NCBI GenBank assembly: GCA_003117195.1
Contig: BDSI01000093.1
Location: forward strand, 180,001-244,000
DNA length: 64,000 bases
Origin: Eudorina sp. 2006-703-Eu-15
Taxonomy: Eukaryota; Chlorophyta; Chlorophyceae; Chlamydomonadales; Volvocaceae
Direction of reading: 5' to 3'
Shown one piece after another: positions 22,857-34,803 of the stretch. The notes under the pieces were generated by a model that saw only the letters and a program-made list of their open reading frames with translations, ran no database searches and was not told the origin of the DNA. Position 1 is the stretch's first letter; each line of letters opens with the position of its first letter. The position numbers were made by a program, and so were the translations under genes.

Positions 22857-25344
22857 TCAACCTGCACCGCTGCGCCTCTGCTCGACCACCTCCCTCAACC
22901 AGTCCAGAACGGGGTCGCCCACATCCTCCGTCTGCCACTGCAGCCGCACCTCCCCCAGCCTCTCCTCCAGCCGCCGCTCCATCTCCTCAAGCGTCCCAAG
23001 GTCCACCGGGCAGTCCCCCTCATCCAGCAGCCACCTCAGCACCCAAACGTGTCGCATAGCTGTTGTCGCCAGCCGCAGAAACACGGCCGGTGGCAGGGCC
23101 CCCTTCAGCCGCCGCCGCAGCCAACGCAGCGTGGCCAGATCGCCCTGGTCTGCGGCGACTTCGATCAGGCGCTGCGCGAAGGGCTGCGTGTCGGAGGGTC
23201 ACAGGCAGGAAGAGCGTCAAAGGTCAAACGGACCCCAGGACCAGAGATGACGGGCGTCAGCACCTACCACCCGTCCGCTGCGCCGCCAGGAACAGCACCG
23301 AGCCGATGTGATGCCGTACGGACGCTGTACCGCAGTCACAGTAACCAGAGGCACACATTGGGCACTGCTGTGCCCCTTGCATGCCACGCACACCTGTCCT
23401 GCCTGCCTAAGAACACACATCGACGGTGTGACTACACGGCGTTTTGCTTGCAGGTGGGTAACGAGAGGATCGCACGCACGCACAGCATTATGGTGTGAGT
23501 CTGTGTGGCCAAGGCAGCCGACCCGCACCAGCTGGTAGTCTTCCGAGACGCCGCGACACCACACGCAAAATCAACAGCGTTCTTCCGACACCGCAGCCTT
23601 GTATTTATTATATGGGTCTGGCAATGTGTATATTATATACGCATACGGGCAAACTATTGGGCGCCACTCGGCCCCTCGCATGTCACGCACTCCTGTTCTG
23701 CCTGCCTAAATAACACACTGCCTAAATAACACACATACATTGGTGCTTGGTTTGGGTCGGGCGGGCCTCTTCTCTAAACACACACATACATTCGCCTGCG
23801 ATCTACCTTGTATCACGGCGAGTCTGTTCACCCAGTACCCAGCACTGGCATCCCGGAACGCCGTGCTCGTGCAGCGCTCGCCGTTTTCGTGCAAGAATCC
23901 TCGCACCCAACCATGATGCAACCGAAGAACCGATGCCATTGAGACATCTACAATGAGAAAAAAACGCTTTCCGGACTTGGATGCCGAGTGACGAGGGACT
24001 CACCTCGCCGGCCGGCACCTCAAAGCCCGGACCCGCAACCAGCTCCACCATCTCCTCGCAGCCGCTCTGCACAGCGGCCCTCATCTCTTCCTCCGGCGTG
24101 CGGATCTGATTGCGCGCCCGCACCCAGGACATAAGGCCCACATCGCCGGAACCGGCGGCCGCGGGAGCCATCGCGTCATCGCTGGCGATGTCGTACCCCA
24201 GCTCCTCCACCGCCCAGGACACCACCGGCAGGTGACCTGCGCCGGCCGCGGCTCGGGCCACCTCCCTGGCCGTCACAAACCGAAGGTAGCCCGCCGCCTG
24301 CATGGCCTGCAGCGCGTCCAGGTGCCCGTCCATGGCCGCGATCGTGATGGCAAGCGCTACGCGGCGCACATCATGATCGCGATCTGCCGCGGGCATGAGC
24401 CCCTCCGAAACCAAATGGCGCAGGACGTCGCCGTTTCCTGAACCTGCGACCACCGTGAACACCAGTCCGGCCGCGGGAAGTCCAGCCGCGTACCCGTGCT
24501 GCCTCAGACTGGCCAGGCGCTCGACAGCGTACGGCTGTCCCAGGAGTCGCGACATTGGAATCGGCATGGGGTAACCCAGGCCCGCCAGCCACTCCACCTT
24601 GGCCAGCCAGTCCGGGGAGGAACTGGCCGCTGCGGCCGCCAATATGCGTGCCTTTTCGTCTGCCCCCAGCGGCGACGCGTCCTGAGCCCCGAGTACGAGC
24701 AAGTCGTACACGTGCCGCAGCGAGGGCAGGTCCAGGCCGCCCGCCGCCGCTTCCAACAGGACGCCCCGATCGACTTCTGCGTCTTCGTTTGCGGGCGCGA
24801 GCTCGAGCAGCTTCTCCACGAGGAGCAGGTGGCCGCCTTCGGCAGCAGCCACGGCCGCCTCCGGGTCCCAGCCGCAGCCGCTGCCAAGCAGCCACTCGCA
24901 GGCGGCGGAGCGACCGGCCCGGGCAGCTGCTGTAAGGGCATACCCCCAGGGACAGCCCAGCTCCTGCAGCCAGCCGCAAGCCTCCACCTCTCCAGCTGCC
25001 GCTGCGGCATCCATCATCGTGTACATCGGAATGCATCCCGCGACCCTCAGCGCCAATTCCAGGTTGCATAACACGCCGCTTGACGCCGTAAGAGCAACAA
25101 GCTGCTGACGGCGCCTCAGGTTGAGGGATCTCACAGCGCCCGGTCTGGACCAGTGCTGCCTGAAGACATCGGTTGGGCAGGGCTGCGACAAGTGAATGGA
25201 GCGGTGCTCGGGGCTCTGAAGGCGCTGCGCCGTTGACCGATTGAGCGGTCGAACGTTGCAAGCAACATCGTTTGGTGGCGTGAAGCTGACGATTCGTTCC
25301 AGGAGTCCTGGCGCCCAGAACACCTCGTTCGCGGATGTGCTCAT
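22857..25344 (-). CDS. Ankyrin-repeat protein with F-box-like N-terminus
   Basis: Two exons, 24004-25344 and 22857-23183, join in phase (GEVPAGE-type end to PFAQRLIEVAADQGDLATLR) for 555 residues. Residues about 8-60 (WAPGLLERIVSFTPPNDVAC, then a region ending HLSQPCP) resemble the F-box-like helical start seen before ankyrin arrays in many volvocine proteins. From about residue 105 there are successive divergent ankyrin units, recognisable by AAAAGEVEACGWLQELGCPW, AAARAGRSAACEWLLGSGCG, AAEGGHLLLVEKLLEL, AAMDGHLDALQAMQAAG and AAGAGHLPVVSWAVEELGYD. The second exon adds one more unit and an acidic helical end (LEEMERRLEERLGEVRLQ). The protein should be soluble and mediate protein binding; the partner is unknown. 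The 820-base intron carries two copies of repeat family F. This is a large lineage-specific family, so orthology is uncertain. Confidence 0.82.
23359..23725 (+). repeat. Two direct copies of repeat family F in the ankyrin intron
   Basis: GCCCCTTGCATGCCACGCAC with CTGCCTGCCTAAGAACACA (23359-23416) and GGCCCCTCGCATGTCACGCA with CTGCCTGCCTAAATAACACA (23659-23722) are clearly homologous. The second is preceded by TATACGCATACGGGCAAA, also found at 10281. Confidence 0.65.
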
Positions 25345-27490
25345 TGCGGTTGGCCCCGCCGTTGTCAGGCCTGAGATTGGCAGGAGAATTACGCAAGCAT
25401 ATTCTATCTAGTATCAAGGATTACTACTTGAATACATACACTCAGAGCATTCTCCGCGGCTCTGGGCAAACGAAGCTGCACAAGAACTTGGTCTACAAAT
25501 GTTCGTCAAAGTTAGACGCGTTCCGAGTAATCCATTAGGGTCGTCGGTGCTTGGCCGATTGGCTGTTCGCACGCTTGTCGTAACTCCAGATGCTTCAACG
25601 GTTGAATGTCAACTGATTTCTGTACAAATGAGTTTGTCATGGCAAGATGGACGTCAGCTGTATGTACGCATGCGCCGGCCCATAGAATGCAGTCAACAGT
25701 CCGCAGCCCTCAACCGACGGGGCGTGAAGTTGATACGACATGTACGGAAAGCGTCCACCACCCAGTCCCAGCCGAACGCCACGCTTTCGCAGGGTTTCAG
25801 TCGATGACAAGGAAAGAAGCCGACTACGGGCTGCGGAGGGTGTTCCTAAGACTCGTCGTACTTTTGTTGTTCCATTCGGCAACGTGTCAAAAAGGCGCTG
25901 CGGCGCAAGGCCGGTTCCTGGCTTCCTGCCAGTTCGCGTGCAAGACGCTTAGTACGACATCGATCACTGTACGCTGGCGTGGTTCACTCTGCTGCACGCC
26001 TGGTTTGTAGATAGACGACCATGACGCAGGCGTTTCTGACATCGCAGTGACGCAGCCCATCCCGGCAGTGCATCGGAATGTTAGGGGTTCATAATGTTTC
26101 CCGGCAGTGCTCTGTGGCCCCCCCCGGCCCTGCACCTTACACGCCGCCCGCCGCCGTATCACGGTCGCTCCGCAGCCCTCCAGCGCCTCCCCTGAAAGGT
26201 GTTGGGTTGAGAGGCCCGCGTGCGCTCCGGAACCCGTTACTGGTGGAGTATGCGCGCCGTGCCGTACTGCACGGTCATGCTAGACAGTGCGGTGCCCTCA
26301 AGAGAGAGAAGGTTGCAAGCCGAACGGGGGTACGCCATCAGCGGCCATAGCTCACTCCGGTCAAACACCGGTGTACGTGCCTGTTCACATCCGCTGACCG
26401 CCCCGCGCAGCTATGCGCCAGACAGCGACTTCCCCTGAAGGGCGACGATGTCCACACACGTTTGGTCGTGTCGCCGGCTCTTTTCTGCCCCGGCTGCAAC
26501 CAACACCGTCGCATGCCGACACACAACGTGCAGCTCCTGGCGGCGCAGCGGACGACGGGTGGTAGGGGCTGACGCCCCGTCAGCTCTGGTCCTGGGGTCA
26601 GCAGCGCACACCACCAGCGACCACGCACGCACGCCGCGTGGTGCACAACCCAGTTGCGAGAACGGCTACCTCCAGTCATTCTTCTTCTTCACATCGTCGT
26701 AATCGTTGGTACGGCAAGTGCAAATTCTTCTCCGGCGGACCCCGCCGCGCGCGGCTCCGCAGATTATGTGTCACTCGGCAGATCGCTGAGGAGATACGAC
26801 ACCCACCACGACACCCACACACACATACACACAACACACGCAGTTTTTTTACACACAAAACGCTCACACGCACACCCCCTGACCGACCTGACAGCCGCCC
26901 CTGCACGCCTGCAGTGGCCCCCAGAGAAGGCCACCCTCTGACCCGACACCGTGTCAAAGTTACGACCTCTGCGTTCCGCGCACACATCGCCCCCGAAAAA
27001 CCCCGCGGTGTCGTACGCGCAATACAGCCGTGTGACCTCGAGCCCGTCACAACACCCCTCCCAAAACCACTCGGCAGCAGCCCTGGGCCCACCAAACGCA
27101 TGGCTTTGCCCACACGCCCGGTGCTGCTGTGTCGTGAAACCACCTGGAGTGGTGCTGGGCGGGCGAAGGCGTTTCATCTCGTTGGGCCCACACTAGGTAG
27201 GTGTACCCACACAGCCGGTCCCCTACGCGGCGCAGACCCGACACCGACACTTCAAGACCCGGCACCAGCACCTTGCATGGCGACCAACCAAAGAACGTAG
27301 GGACCCTTTCCCATCTTGGTGGGTGGGTGTCAAGAGAGCCGACACCCACGACAAGCGCTCAGGACCGTCCAGAGGGCCGGTGCCTTGCTCCGTTGGGGTC
27401 TTCGACTGCCCTTAGCGTTGCCAGGCCCGTGTGCCCACCACACGGGCGGTTTGGTCGTTGGCCGTTGACCGTTGGCCGTTGGCCGCCCGC
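25345..27490. other. Intergenic region upstream of the ankyrin gene
   Basis: It lies between the ankyrin start (-) and the KAS I stop (-). The left part should contain the ankyrin promoter and the right part the KAS I 3' UTR. Open frames of up to 220 codons occur at 26638-27300 but are low-complexity and overlap equal-sized frames on the other strand. I see no gene. Confidence 0.45.
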
Positions 27491-30400
27491 TTACTCGCGG
27501 AAGGGCGCAAACACCACCACCGAGTTGTGGCCGCCGAAGCCGAACGAGTTGGAGATGGCGGCCGTGATCTGTGTGTGTAGGGGTGCATCCGGCGAGTTGG
27601 CAGCCGCCGGACCGAGCGGTGCATTCGTCAGGGAACAGGGGAGCAGGGGCTGACCCAAGAAGCAAGAACATAGCTACAGCCCAAGCACGCCGAGAGGGGA
27701 GAGCTTAGAAAACAGCGCCGCAAGACGTTTCCCTGATCAACACAGAGATATGCTCATGTTGAGCTCTTATTCGTCGTGAAGCGCCGCCCGCATCGATAAC
27801 CCTGCTCTGTTCCCCGCTGCCTCCCACCCGATCCCCTCCTCCCGCGGTCCCGCCCCGACTCACGTTGTGCTGCTTCTTCTCGTTCGGGACGGTGTCGATG
27901 CCCGCCACCTCCTCAATCAGGTTGTGCTGGTTGAGGGTGGGGTGCACCCAGCCGGTCTCGATGGCCTGTGCGAGTGGAGGAGGGAGCGGCGCGCGGGCCG
28001 TAGCGTGTAGTTAGCCGAGGGTCAGCAGCCCTGGGTGAAAGACGACACCCCACCATGAGAACCTCGCCCTGGATGCCCTGACCGCGAGGTGCCACACCAC
28101 GCGCCTACTGTGTCGGGCACACAAGTCGCATCGATCAAAACGCTTTCCGGAATGCCGTACTCCGTACAACGGTGCCGCGTGCTACCGCACGTCGCCCCTG
28201 GCAGGCACAACAGACCCCCAGGGCTCATCTTCCCCTCCTCCCGGGTAACCCACACATATTGCCGGCCCCGCGGCTCCTCACCGCACCGCACCGCTGGCAC
28301 AACCGCACCGCGCAATAAATACCTCCCCAACCCCCCCTTCCACTCGAAACCATCCGGGCCCCAGACCCTCCCCATCCATGTTCCCCCCCACCCCGCCCGA
28401 ACGTCAGGTCCCGCCGCTGCAGGCGCGCGAGAGCGCGCGGCCGCGCACGGGGCCCCCGCCCACCTTGAGCGTGGCGATGGCCTCCACGCCCGCGGCGGCG
28501 CCCAGGCAGTGCCCGATCATGGACTTGGTGCCGTTCATCTTGAGGTGCGCCGTGTCGGTGAACACCTTCTTGATGGCCTTCACCTCCGCAATGTCGCCCA
28601 CCAGCGTGCTGCAGCAACAGCGGCAAGAGCAGCAGCAGCAGGCAGGGAGACGACGGACCAGGGAGGGGGGACGGGGGACGTTGGGGCGTGATTATGGGAT
28701 CGCTGCTGCAAGGTTTCCCCGAAGGGCGTAGGGGCGTGATGATGGGATCGCTGCTGCAAGGTGTCCCCGCCGGAGGCGGGAGGCGGGGGCGGACGGGGCG
28801 GGGAAGGCTTTAGAGGGTTGGTTGCTCCTCGACCCGGCGGCACCCGCCCGCCCACGAGCCACGACCCGCCCACCTGGTCGCGTGCGCGTTGATGTAGTTG
28901 ACCTGCTCGCGCTGGATGCGCGCGTCCTTGAGCGCCAGCTCGATGCAGGTGGACACGCCCAGGCCGTCCGCGCGCGGGTCGGTCATGTGGTGCGCGTCGC
29001 ACGTGACCGCGCCGCCCAGGTACTCGCCGTAGATCTTGGCGCCGCGCTTGGTGGCGTGCTCCAGGGACTCCATGACCAGCACACCCGCGCCCTCGCCCAT
29101 CACGAAGCCGTCACGGTCGCAGTCCCACGGCCTGTCCGCGTGTGGTCGAGGTCGTGGTCGAGGGAGGGGGAGGGGGGGCGGGCCGGGCGGGAGGGCGGGT
29201 CGTGGGCAGCGAGCGGCGCAGCATCTCGTACGCGTGCTTTCGCCGACTTGCAATTGCAACTTTGCGCGCACTCCTTCCAACCGCATTCATGCTGTCCTAT
29301 TCCCGCGCTCCCCAACCGAAGCAACCAACCAACCAATCAACCAACGAGCGAGTGCGGGCGGTGGACCCAGTACCGTCAGATTGCACCAATCGACGCGCTC
29401 GGGCGACCCCTGGGTCGGCGGCTGGGGCCCACACCATCCGTCTCCCGGCCCCAGCGGTGCACAGCGCAGAGTGCCATCTAACACGGTAATGGGGCACGTC
29501 ACATTCTTGGTCCTCTCGAGCATTTAAGCCCTCCGCTAGGTGCGCTGCTGCTGCTGCCGCTCCTGGTACTGGTACTGCTGCGGCCTCTACTCCCCTCTCT
29601 CTCATGCAGGCAGGCCTTTTCGCCTCCGTGTCTCAAACACCCACCCACGCACCCCAAGGCCTGCGGTGTCTGAAGCAGGTCAAAGACACTCCCTTACTCG
29701 GCCGATTTTCATTCTTTACCCCTACCCCTCCTAACCCCCCCTGGCCCCCTAACCCGATTTTCATTCTTTACCCCTACTCCTCCGAAACCCCACTGGCCCC
29801 CTAACCCCACTACTTACCCCTACCCCCCTGCCCCCCCTTCATCTCCCCCACTGCCCCCCCGCCTGTAACCTCCATGCGCACCGGGAAGCCTTGACCGGCT
29901 CATCGTTGCGGGTGGACAGCGCGCGGCAGGCCACGAAGCCGCCCAGGCCCACCGGGATGATCGGCGCCTCGCTGCCGCCCGCAATCATCACGTCCGCGTC
30001 GCCGTTGCGGATGTGGTTGGCGGCGGCCACGAAGGCGTAGTTGGCGGTGGCGCAGGCGGTAGAGATCGAGTAGTTGGGGCCCATGAAGCCCTGATCGGTC
30101 CAGGAAGGGGAGGAGGGGAGGGGTATGGGGGTTTCGGTGATTTTCCGCAATCGGTGATTTTTTTTCGCGGTTTCGCTGTCTGCATTGACATAGGTACGAG
30201 AGGGGTATGGGAAATTGGTAGAAATGTTCGAACTTGGGTTGAGAGGGGAGCAAAAGGGTACAGGATATTGGTGGACATTGGGAAGCTGGGCAGCTGGAGG
30301 GGAGCGGAGGGCGGTGTCGTGATCGACACAATATAGGGGGAGCTGAGCGGGAGGCGATGTTGGGCAGGCGGCTGAGGACCGTCGCAATCGTGTCCACTAG

Positions 30401-33400
30401 CGGCCCACAACCGCTTCCCTCCCAAACCTTCCCTCTGCAATTTCACAGGAAGTCACTGCAAACTTGTTCGCAGTGGCGCAATTGTTTCCAGAAGAATGTT
30501 TCTCAAGCACCTATCTGAGGCCCCCATCGCCACAGCCATCCGGACCTCCCATTACAGAACCCGACCCCAGGGGGGCCCTCCTCCAGGGGGGCCCTCGAGA
30601 GGGATACACGAAATTGGTTCACATACTTATACTGCGCTGCTGCGCCTCCAAGGGAGGGAGGCCCCGCCAGTGGTCCCACCCAGGACCCACCTGGTCGATC
30701 GCCAGCAGCGCGCCGCCCATGTTGGTGATGGCGTACGGGATGAAGAAGGGCGAGATCTTCTTGTAGCCCTTGGTCACCAGGTTGGACACACCTGGACGGG
30801 AGGGAGGGGAGGGGACGGGGGGGGGGACGGGGGGGGAGAAGGAGTTTAAAAAGGAACAGCCCAGAGGGAAGAGGGAGTGGAGGATCCGGCGAGGGAGTGC
30901 AGGGTCCGGGCAAGGATTTCAGGGATGACGGCAAGGACATGTTCGCGCTGTGCTGCTGCCAGAGCACAAGGTCCCCGCTCCCCGGGGAGAGGGCGGGTGC
31001 GCGCGGGGAGGGCGCGATGGGGGGTTGGGGTCAACCGGTGTGCGAGTGCGCGGAGTGCGGGTGGGTGCGAGAGTGGCAGCATCCTCTCCGCGCTGCGCTG
31101 CAGTGTTCAACACAGTGTTTAACACCGGAACCGTCCCGGCGAGTGGCGCCGCCCGGCGACCCAACGGCAGGGATGGGATGCGATTCGGACCCCGTAACGA
31201 GCAGTCGGGCGCGGTTCGCAGCCGGGGGATAAGGCACCCGCCCGGCGCCCCCGGCTCCCTTGGTCCACCAGGGGCGTGGCTCCAGGGTGGACCACCGCTT
31301 TTCACTGCTTCCCCGCCCTTGGGCACGTGGGGCGTGGAGAGAAGGCAAGGCGGCCGCGAGGCAAGACCGACACCCACTCGAATGACGGCCGCGACGGCTT
31401 CGCCTGTCCTCCACTGCCCGGTATGGAACGCGGCGCACGCGCGCTTTGCACCCGCTCACCCACCTAATCCACCCGACCCCGCGACACGACACGCAGCCCT
31501 GGGCGTCTTGCTGCGCATGAAAGCTATTGGGCGGTTCCGACTTCGTTTGGGCGGTTCCGACTTCGTTTGGGCGGTTCCGACTTCGTTTGGGCGGTTCCGA
31601 CTTCGTAATCCCGCGATCAGAGGGTTTACCACCGCCCATGCGGAAGGGGGGGGGATGGCCCCCTGTCAGGCGGACCTCGCAGCGCTGTATCCCCGGCTTG
31701 CCACCCCACCGACCGACAGACAGACATACGGCCAGGGCCCGCGACCAATATCTGCGCGGGATCCCCGTTCCGCGCCCACCCCCACCTGCCCCAGTACCCA
31801 GTACAGCGCGCCACCAGCGCCACCACCACCGGGCAGCGGAACCGGTTCAAGGTGTGTCGGCATCTAGGCCCCGTGGCGGCCGCATACCTCCAGGGTGCCG
31901 CTCAGGCACCGGCCCCTCAAACGTCAGACCCTCCATCACGCAACCCTCCTCCCCTCAGGGCAGCATCCCTCCTCCCCGCCCTCCGATCTGTCCCCTCCTG
32001 GAGCCCCCGCCACCGCCAACCGAGGCGTCGTGACATCCGGCTTCACATCCCTGGACAACACCCCCCTTGGCGACCCTCAGTGTCCAATCCAGATCCAATC
32101 CAGATCCAATCGGGGACCTTCCAATCGATCCAGGGCGCACCTTCCCTGACCTCACGAGGGGACCCACCAAGCGGCTTTTCCCTAGGGCCGGACGAACAGT
32201 CGGAAAACCCCCAGGACCGCCCATGGGAGATGCGCCCATCCCCACCCATCCCCACCCTTCCCCACCCTTCCGCGCCCGAAGCGCCCTGCGGCCCTGCGGC
32301 CCTGCCTGTCCCAGTTCAGCATGGTACATTTATCAAAACTATGAACATCACGCTTCTCGTTTCCGACCGCCCCGTCCGACCCGCTGACGCGCCGCGAACG
32401 AGGGGCAACGTCGACGACATGCGGTCGCGCTTTGCCTGTCGCCCACCCCTCAGGAGCTGCTGCGACCTCCACCCGCATTCCGCGCTTCGCAACCGCTTCC
32501 AGGAGGGGCACTACGGCCCCTTTCCAGTTCCCCAAGGCACGCTTGAGACGACATCGCCCTTGTCGAGACCGTCGGGCGATACGACAAAGATGACCCCCGA
32601 TCGATCGCCCCCCCCCAGCGGCTAGGTGACCGAACTGGCTTCAGACAGATTTCCTTCTATTCGGTGTTAACTACTTCAGTCATTATTTGTCAAGGCATAC
32701 AAGGTGGACTTCGTCACTTCGCTGGCGATCCTGGTACAGTCGAGTCTCTCTCGGATATTCGCTCTGGCAGCAGCGCAGTATGAATGTCTACCAATGTCCT
32801 GTACAACCCCCCCGGGTCCACGGGGCCCGTCCACGGGCAACGCCCATCCTTTCACCTGCTCGCCGCCACCGCCGAGCCCCTCCATCCCTCCTGCCTTCCG
32901 CCCGTCCTCCCTCCTGCCCCTCCTCCTCGACCTCGACCGCTACGCCGCCCCCCCGCCGCCTGGATGCCCCTTCTTCCCTTCTCTTCTCCCCGGGGGACGG
33001 AGGGACGACTCACCGTCCTGGAACACCGTGAGGCCGCCCATGCCGGTGCCCACCAGGATGCCCACGCGGGTGGGGTCCAGCTTGCTGTAGCCCTCCGAGC
33101 AGCGCTCCTTCTCCAGACCGGCCATAATCAGGGCCTTCTTGCCGCTCACCTGCGGGAGAACGGGGGCGGGACACGGGGGCGGGACACGGGGCCGTGTGTA
33201 TGTGTGTGTGTGGGGGGGGGGGAGGGGTGTGAAGGAACGATGTGTGAAGGAACGTGGGGTAGACGGGTGTTCAAAAAAACTGCGCTGCGCGGCGCGGCGC
33301 AATGCTGCCCGATGGGGCCAAGGGTGGACGCCGCGATGCGGACGAGAGGGGGGGGGTAATAATTCGCAGCGCAGACGGCCACAGAGCCCCCAGGCCCAGG

Positions 33401-33743
33401 CAGGGGACCAATACGGGTTGGCGGCTACGAGTTAGGATCGGCTGCGAGACGTCCGGATCTCACCCGCATCATTTAGGCGTGACAGCAAAACCGCGACATT
33501 ACTCACCCATATAGGCAACTGTGAATCACCTCGGCATTTTTTCCCGGACACCCGCCCCACAACCCACCCCGCCACCCTCGCCGCCCCTTGGCCCCCCCCT
33601 TCGCCCCGCCACCTCCAAGCCGCGCCAGCCCTCGCCCCGCCCGCCCGCCAGCCAGCCAGCCACCCAGTCACCTAGCCACCCACCCACCCAGTCACCCAGC
33701 CAGCCCCTCACCCAGCCAGCCACCCAGCCAGCCACCCAGCCAC

Positions 33744-33802
<59 letters not shown>

Positions 33803-34803
33803 CCCAGCCAGCCACCCAGCCAGCCACCCACCATGGTGTACTTGAGGCAGTCATCGTAGCGGCGAGCGTTCTTCTTGTCAATCAGGCTGTGGGGAGTAGT
33901 GTGAGGGGCAGGGCAAACAGTTGGGAGCAGGAATGCAGGCTTTTGGTGACAGACAATACGGATGAGACCAATGCCGCAGCGCATGTGGATTGAGGCGTTG
34001 CCGAATGGGGATTCCGGATAGGGATTTCCGGTTGGGAGGCCCAGGGGCCGACAGTATGACCTTGCTGTACTGTACAGGAAGATACGGTAATGATATCTTC
34101 CTGCGTAAATTTGCCAATCAACCCACATGATAGGCTAGCAGCGTCTCACGATAACCAAGACGTCCAATTTTAAGGAGCATCTATGGTCTGCTCTGCCCCA
34201 CGAGTGTGGCAGGGTGCCGCCGATCTGCCGCCCAGGTAACGCTCATCGCCCCTTACCCCTCATCGTCGAAGTTCTTGATCTGAGCAGCAAAGCGGGTAGG
34301 GAATTCACCAGCATCGAAACGGTCAATGTTGCTGACGCCGCTCACACCGTCCAGCAGCCTGCGTGTCAGCCAAAAAGCACCATTCCACGTAAGCGCGCAG
34401 CGTCGATCGATGCCACGCCCAGATATTCCATAATTCAAGGTACAACGTAATTAAATTCGCCCATGTCAAAAGCCAAAGGCTTCAGGGATTCAGGTTAGCC
34501 TTACTTGCTGTAGAAAGCATCGGGGTCGTTTCCGTGGACGCTGGCAATGCCGATGCCGGTGATAACAACCCGCTGCTTAGGATCGCGAGTTGCTGCCGCG
34601 GCACGCACAACCACGGAACCTGCGCAAATGGCGGCAAGCGTTGTCGGCTCATGGAGTCTAACGCTCACACCGTTCCGGCCCAAACGCCACCTGGATTCCT
34701 CGAGACAGCAGTACCTAAACAAACATCGCTGCTCACCTGCACGCGCAGGCCGGCGGGAAGCTGAGACCCCGGTGAAGGGACGAACGCGTTGCCCGAGCTG
34801 CAT
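27491..34803 (-). CDS. Plastid beta-ketoacyl-ACP synthase I (KAS I), 11 exons
   Basis: This enzyme condenses malonyl-ACP with acyl-ACP in plastid fatty-acid synthesis (C4 to C16). Exons in order are 34737-34803, 34505-34619, 34257-34358, 33832-33886, 33014-33149, 30691-30791, 29882-30090, 28874-29131, 28464-28608, 27864-27965 and 27491-27568. All junctions are GT-AG and all phases match, giving 455 residues. Residues 1 to about 35 are Arg/Ser/Ala-rich with few acids, which suits a chloroplast transit peptide, and the mature enzyme begins near KQRVVITGIGIASVHGNDPD. The catalytic triad is complete: Cys205 in SISTACATANYAF, His345 in NYINAHAT, His381 in SMIGHCLGAAAG, with Lys376 in GTKSM. AGGSEAPIIPVGLGGFVACR and GFGGHNSVVVF match plant KAS I better than KAS II. 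Introns hold many simple repeats; the one between exons 5 and 6 is over 2.2 kb. Confidence 0.97.
29704..29808. repeat. Tandem duplication of about 52 bp in a KAS I intron
   Basis: Two adjacent copies start GATTTTCATTCTTTACCCCT and end GGCCCCCTAACCC. Confidence 0.85.
30215..30262 (-). repeat. Family E fragment in a KAS I intron
   Basis: The complement reads CTACCAATTTCCCATACCCC, as at the end of family E. Only the end of the repeat is recognisable. Confidence 0.5.
30604..30662 (-). repeat. Dispersed repeat family E copy in a KAS I intron
   Basis: The complement reads GCAGCAGCGCAGTATAAGTA, then CCAATTTCGTGTATCCCTC, matching 14206-14292. Confidence 0.65.
31527..31606. repeat. 20-bp tandem repeat, four copies, KAS I intron
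   Basis: The unit TTGGGCGGTTCCGACTTCGT is repeated four times without change. Confidence 0.95.
32700..32806 (+). repeat. Dispersed repeat family E copy, longest
   Basis: It starts ACAAGGTGGACTTCGTCACT, then GATCCTGGTACAGTCGAGTC, CGGATATTCGCTCTGGCAGC and TGTCTACCAATGTCCTGTAC. The start resembles the end motif of family D, so families D and E may share a terminus. It lies in the large KAS I intron. Confidence 0.7.
33646..33830. repeat. (AGCC)n and AGCCACCC minisatellite at a KAS I splice donor
   Basis: About 185 bases of AGCC and CACC units run right up to the donor of the fourth KAS I exon (33832). On the coding strand this is a G-rich GGCTGGCT tract immediately after the GT. Confidence 0.9.

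Noticed and set aside
30950..32625. Open frames of 305 and 257 codons on the plus strand
   Set aside because: Both lie in the large KAS I intron, are proline/arginine-rich, include the 20-bp tandem repeat, and have no recognisable domain.
33640..33860. Repetitive coding frame rich in Pro-Ser-Gln
   Set aside because: It is the translation of the AGCC microsatellite beside a KAS I splice donor.
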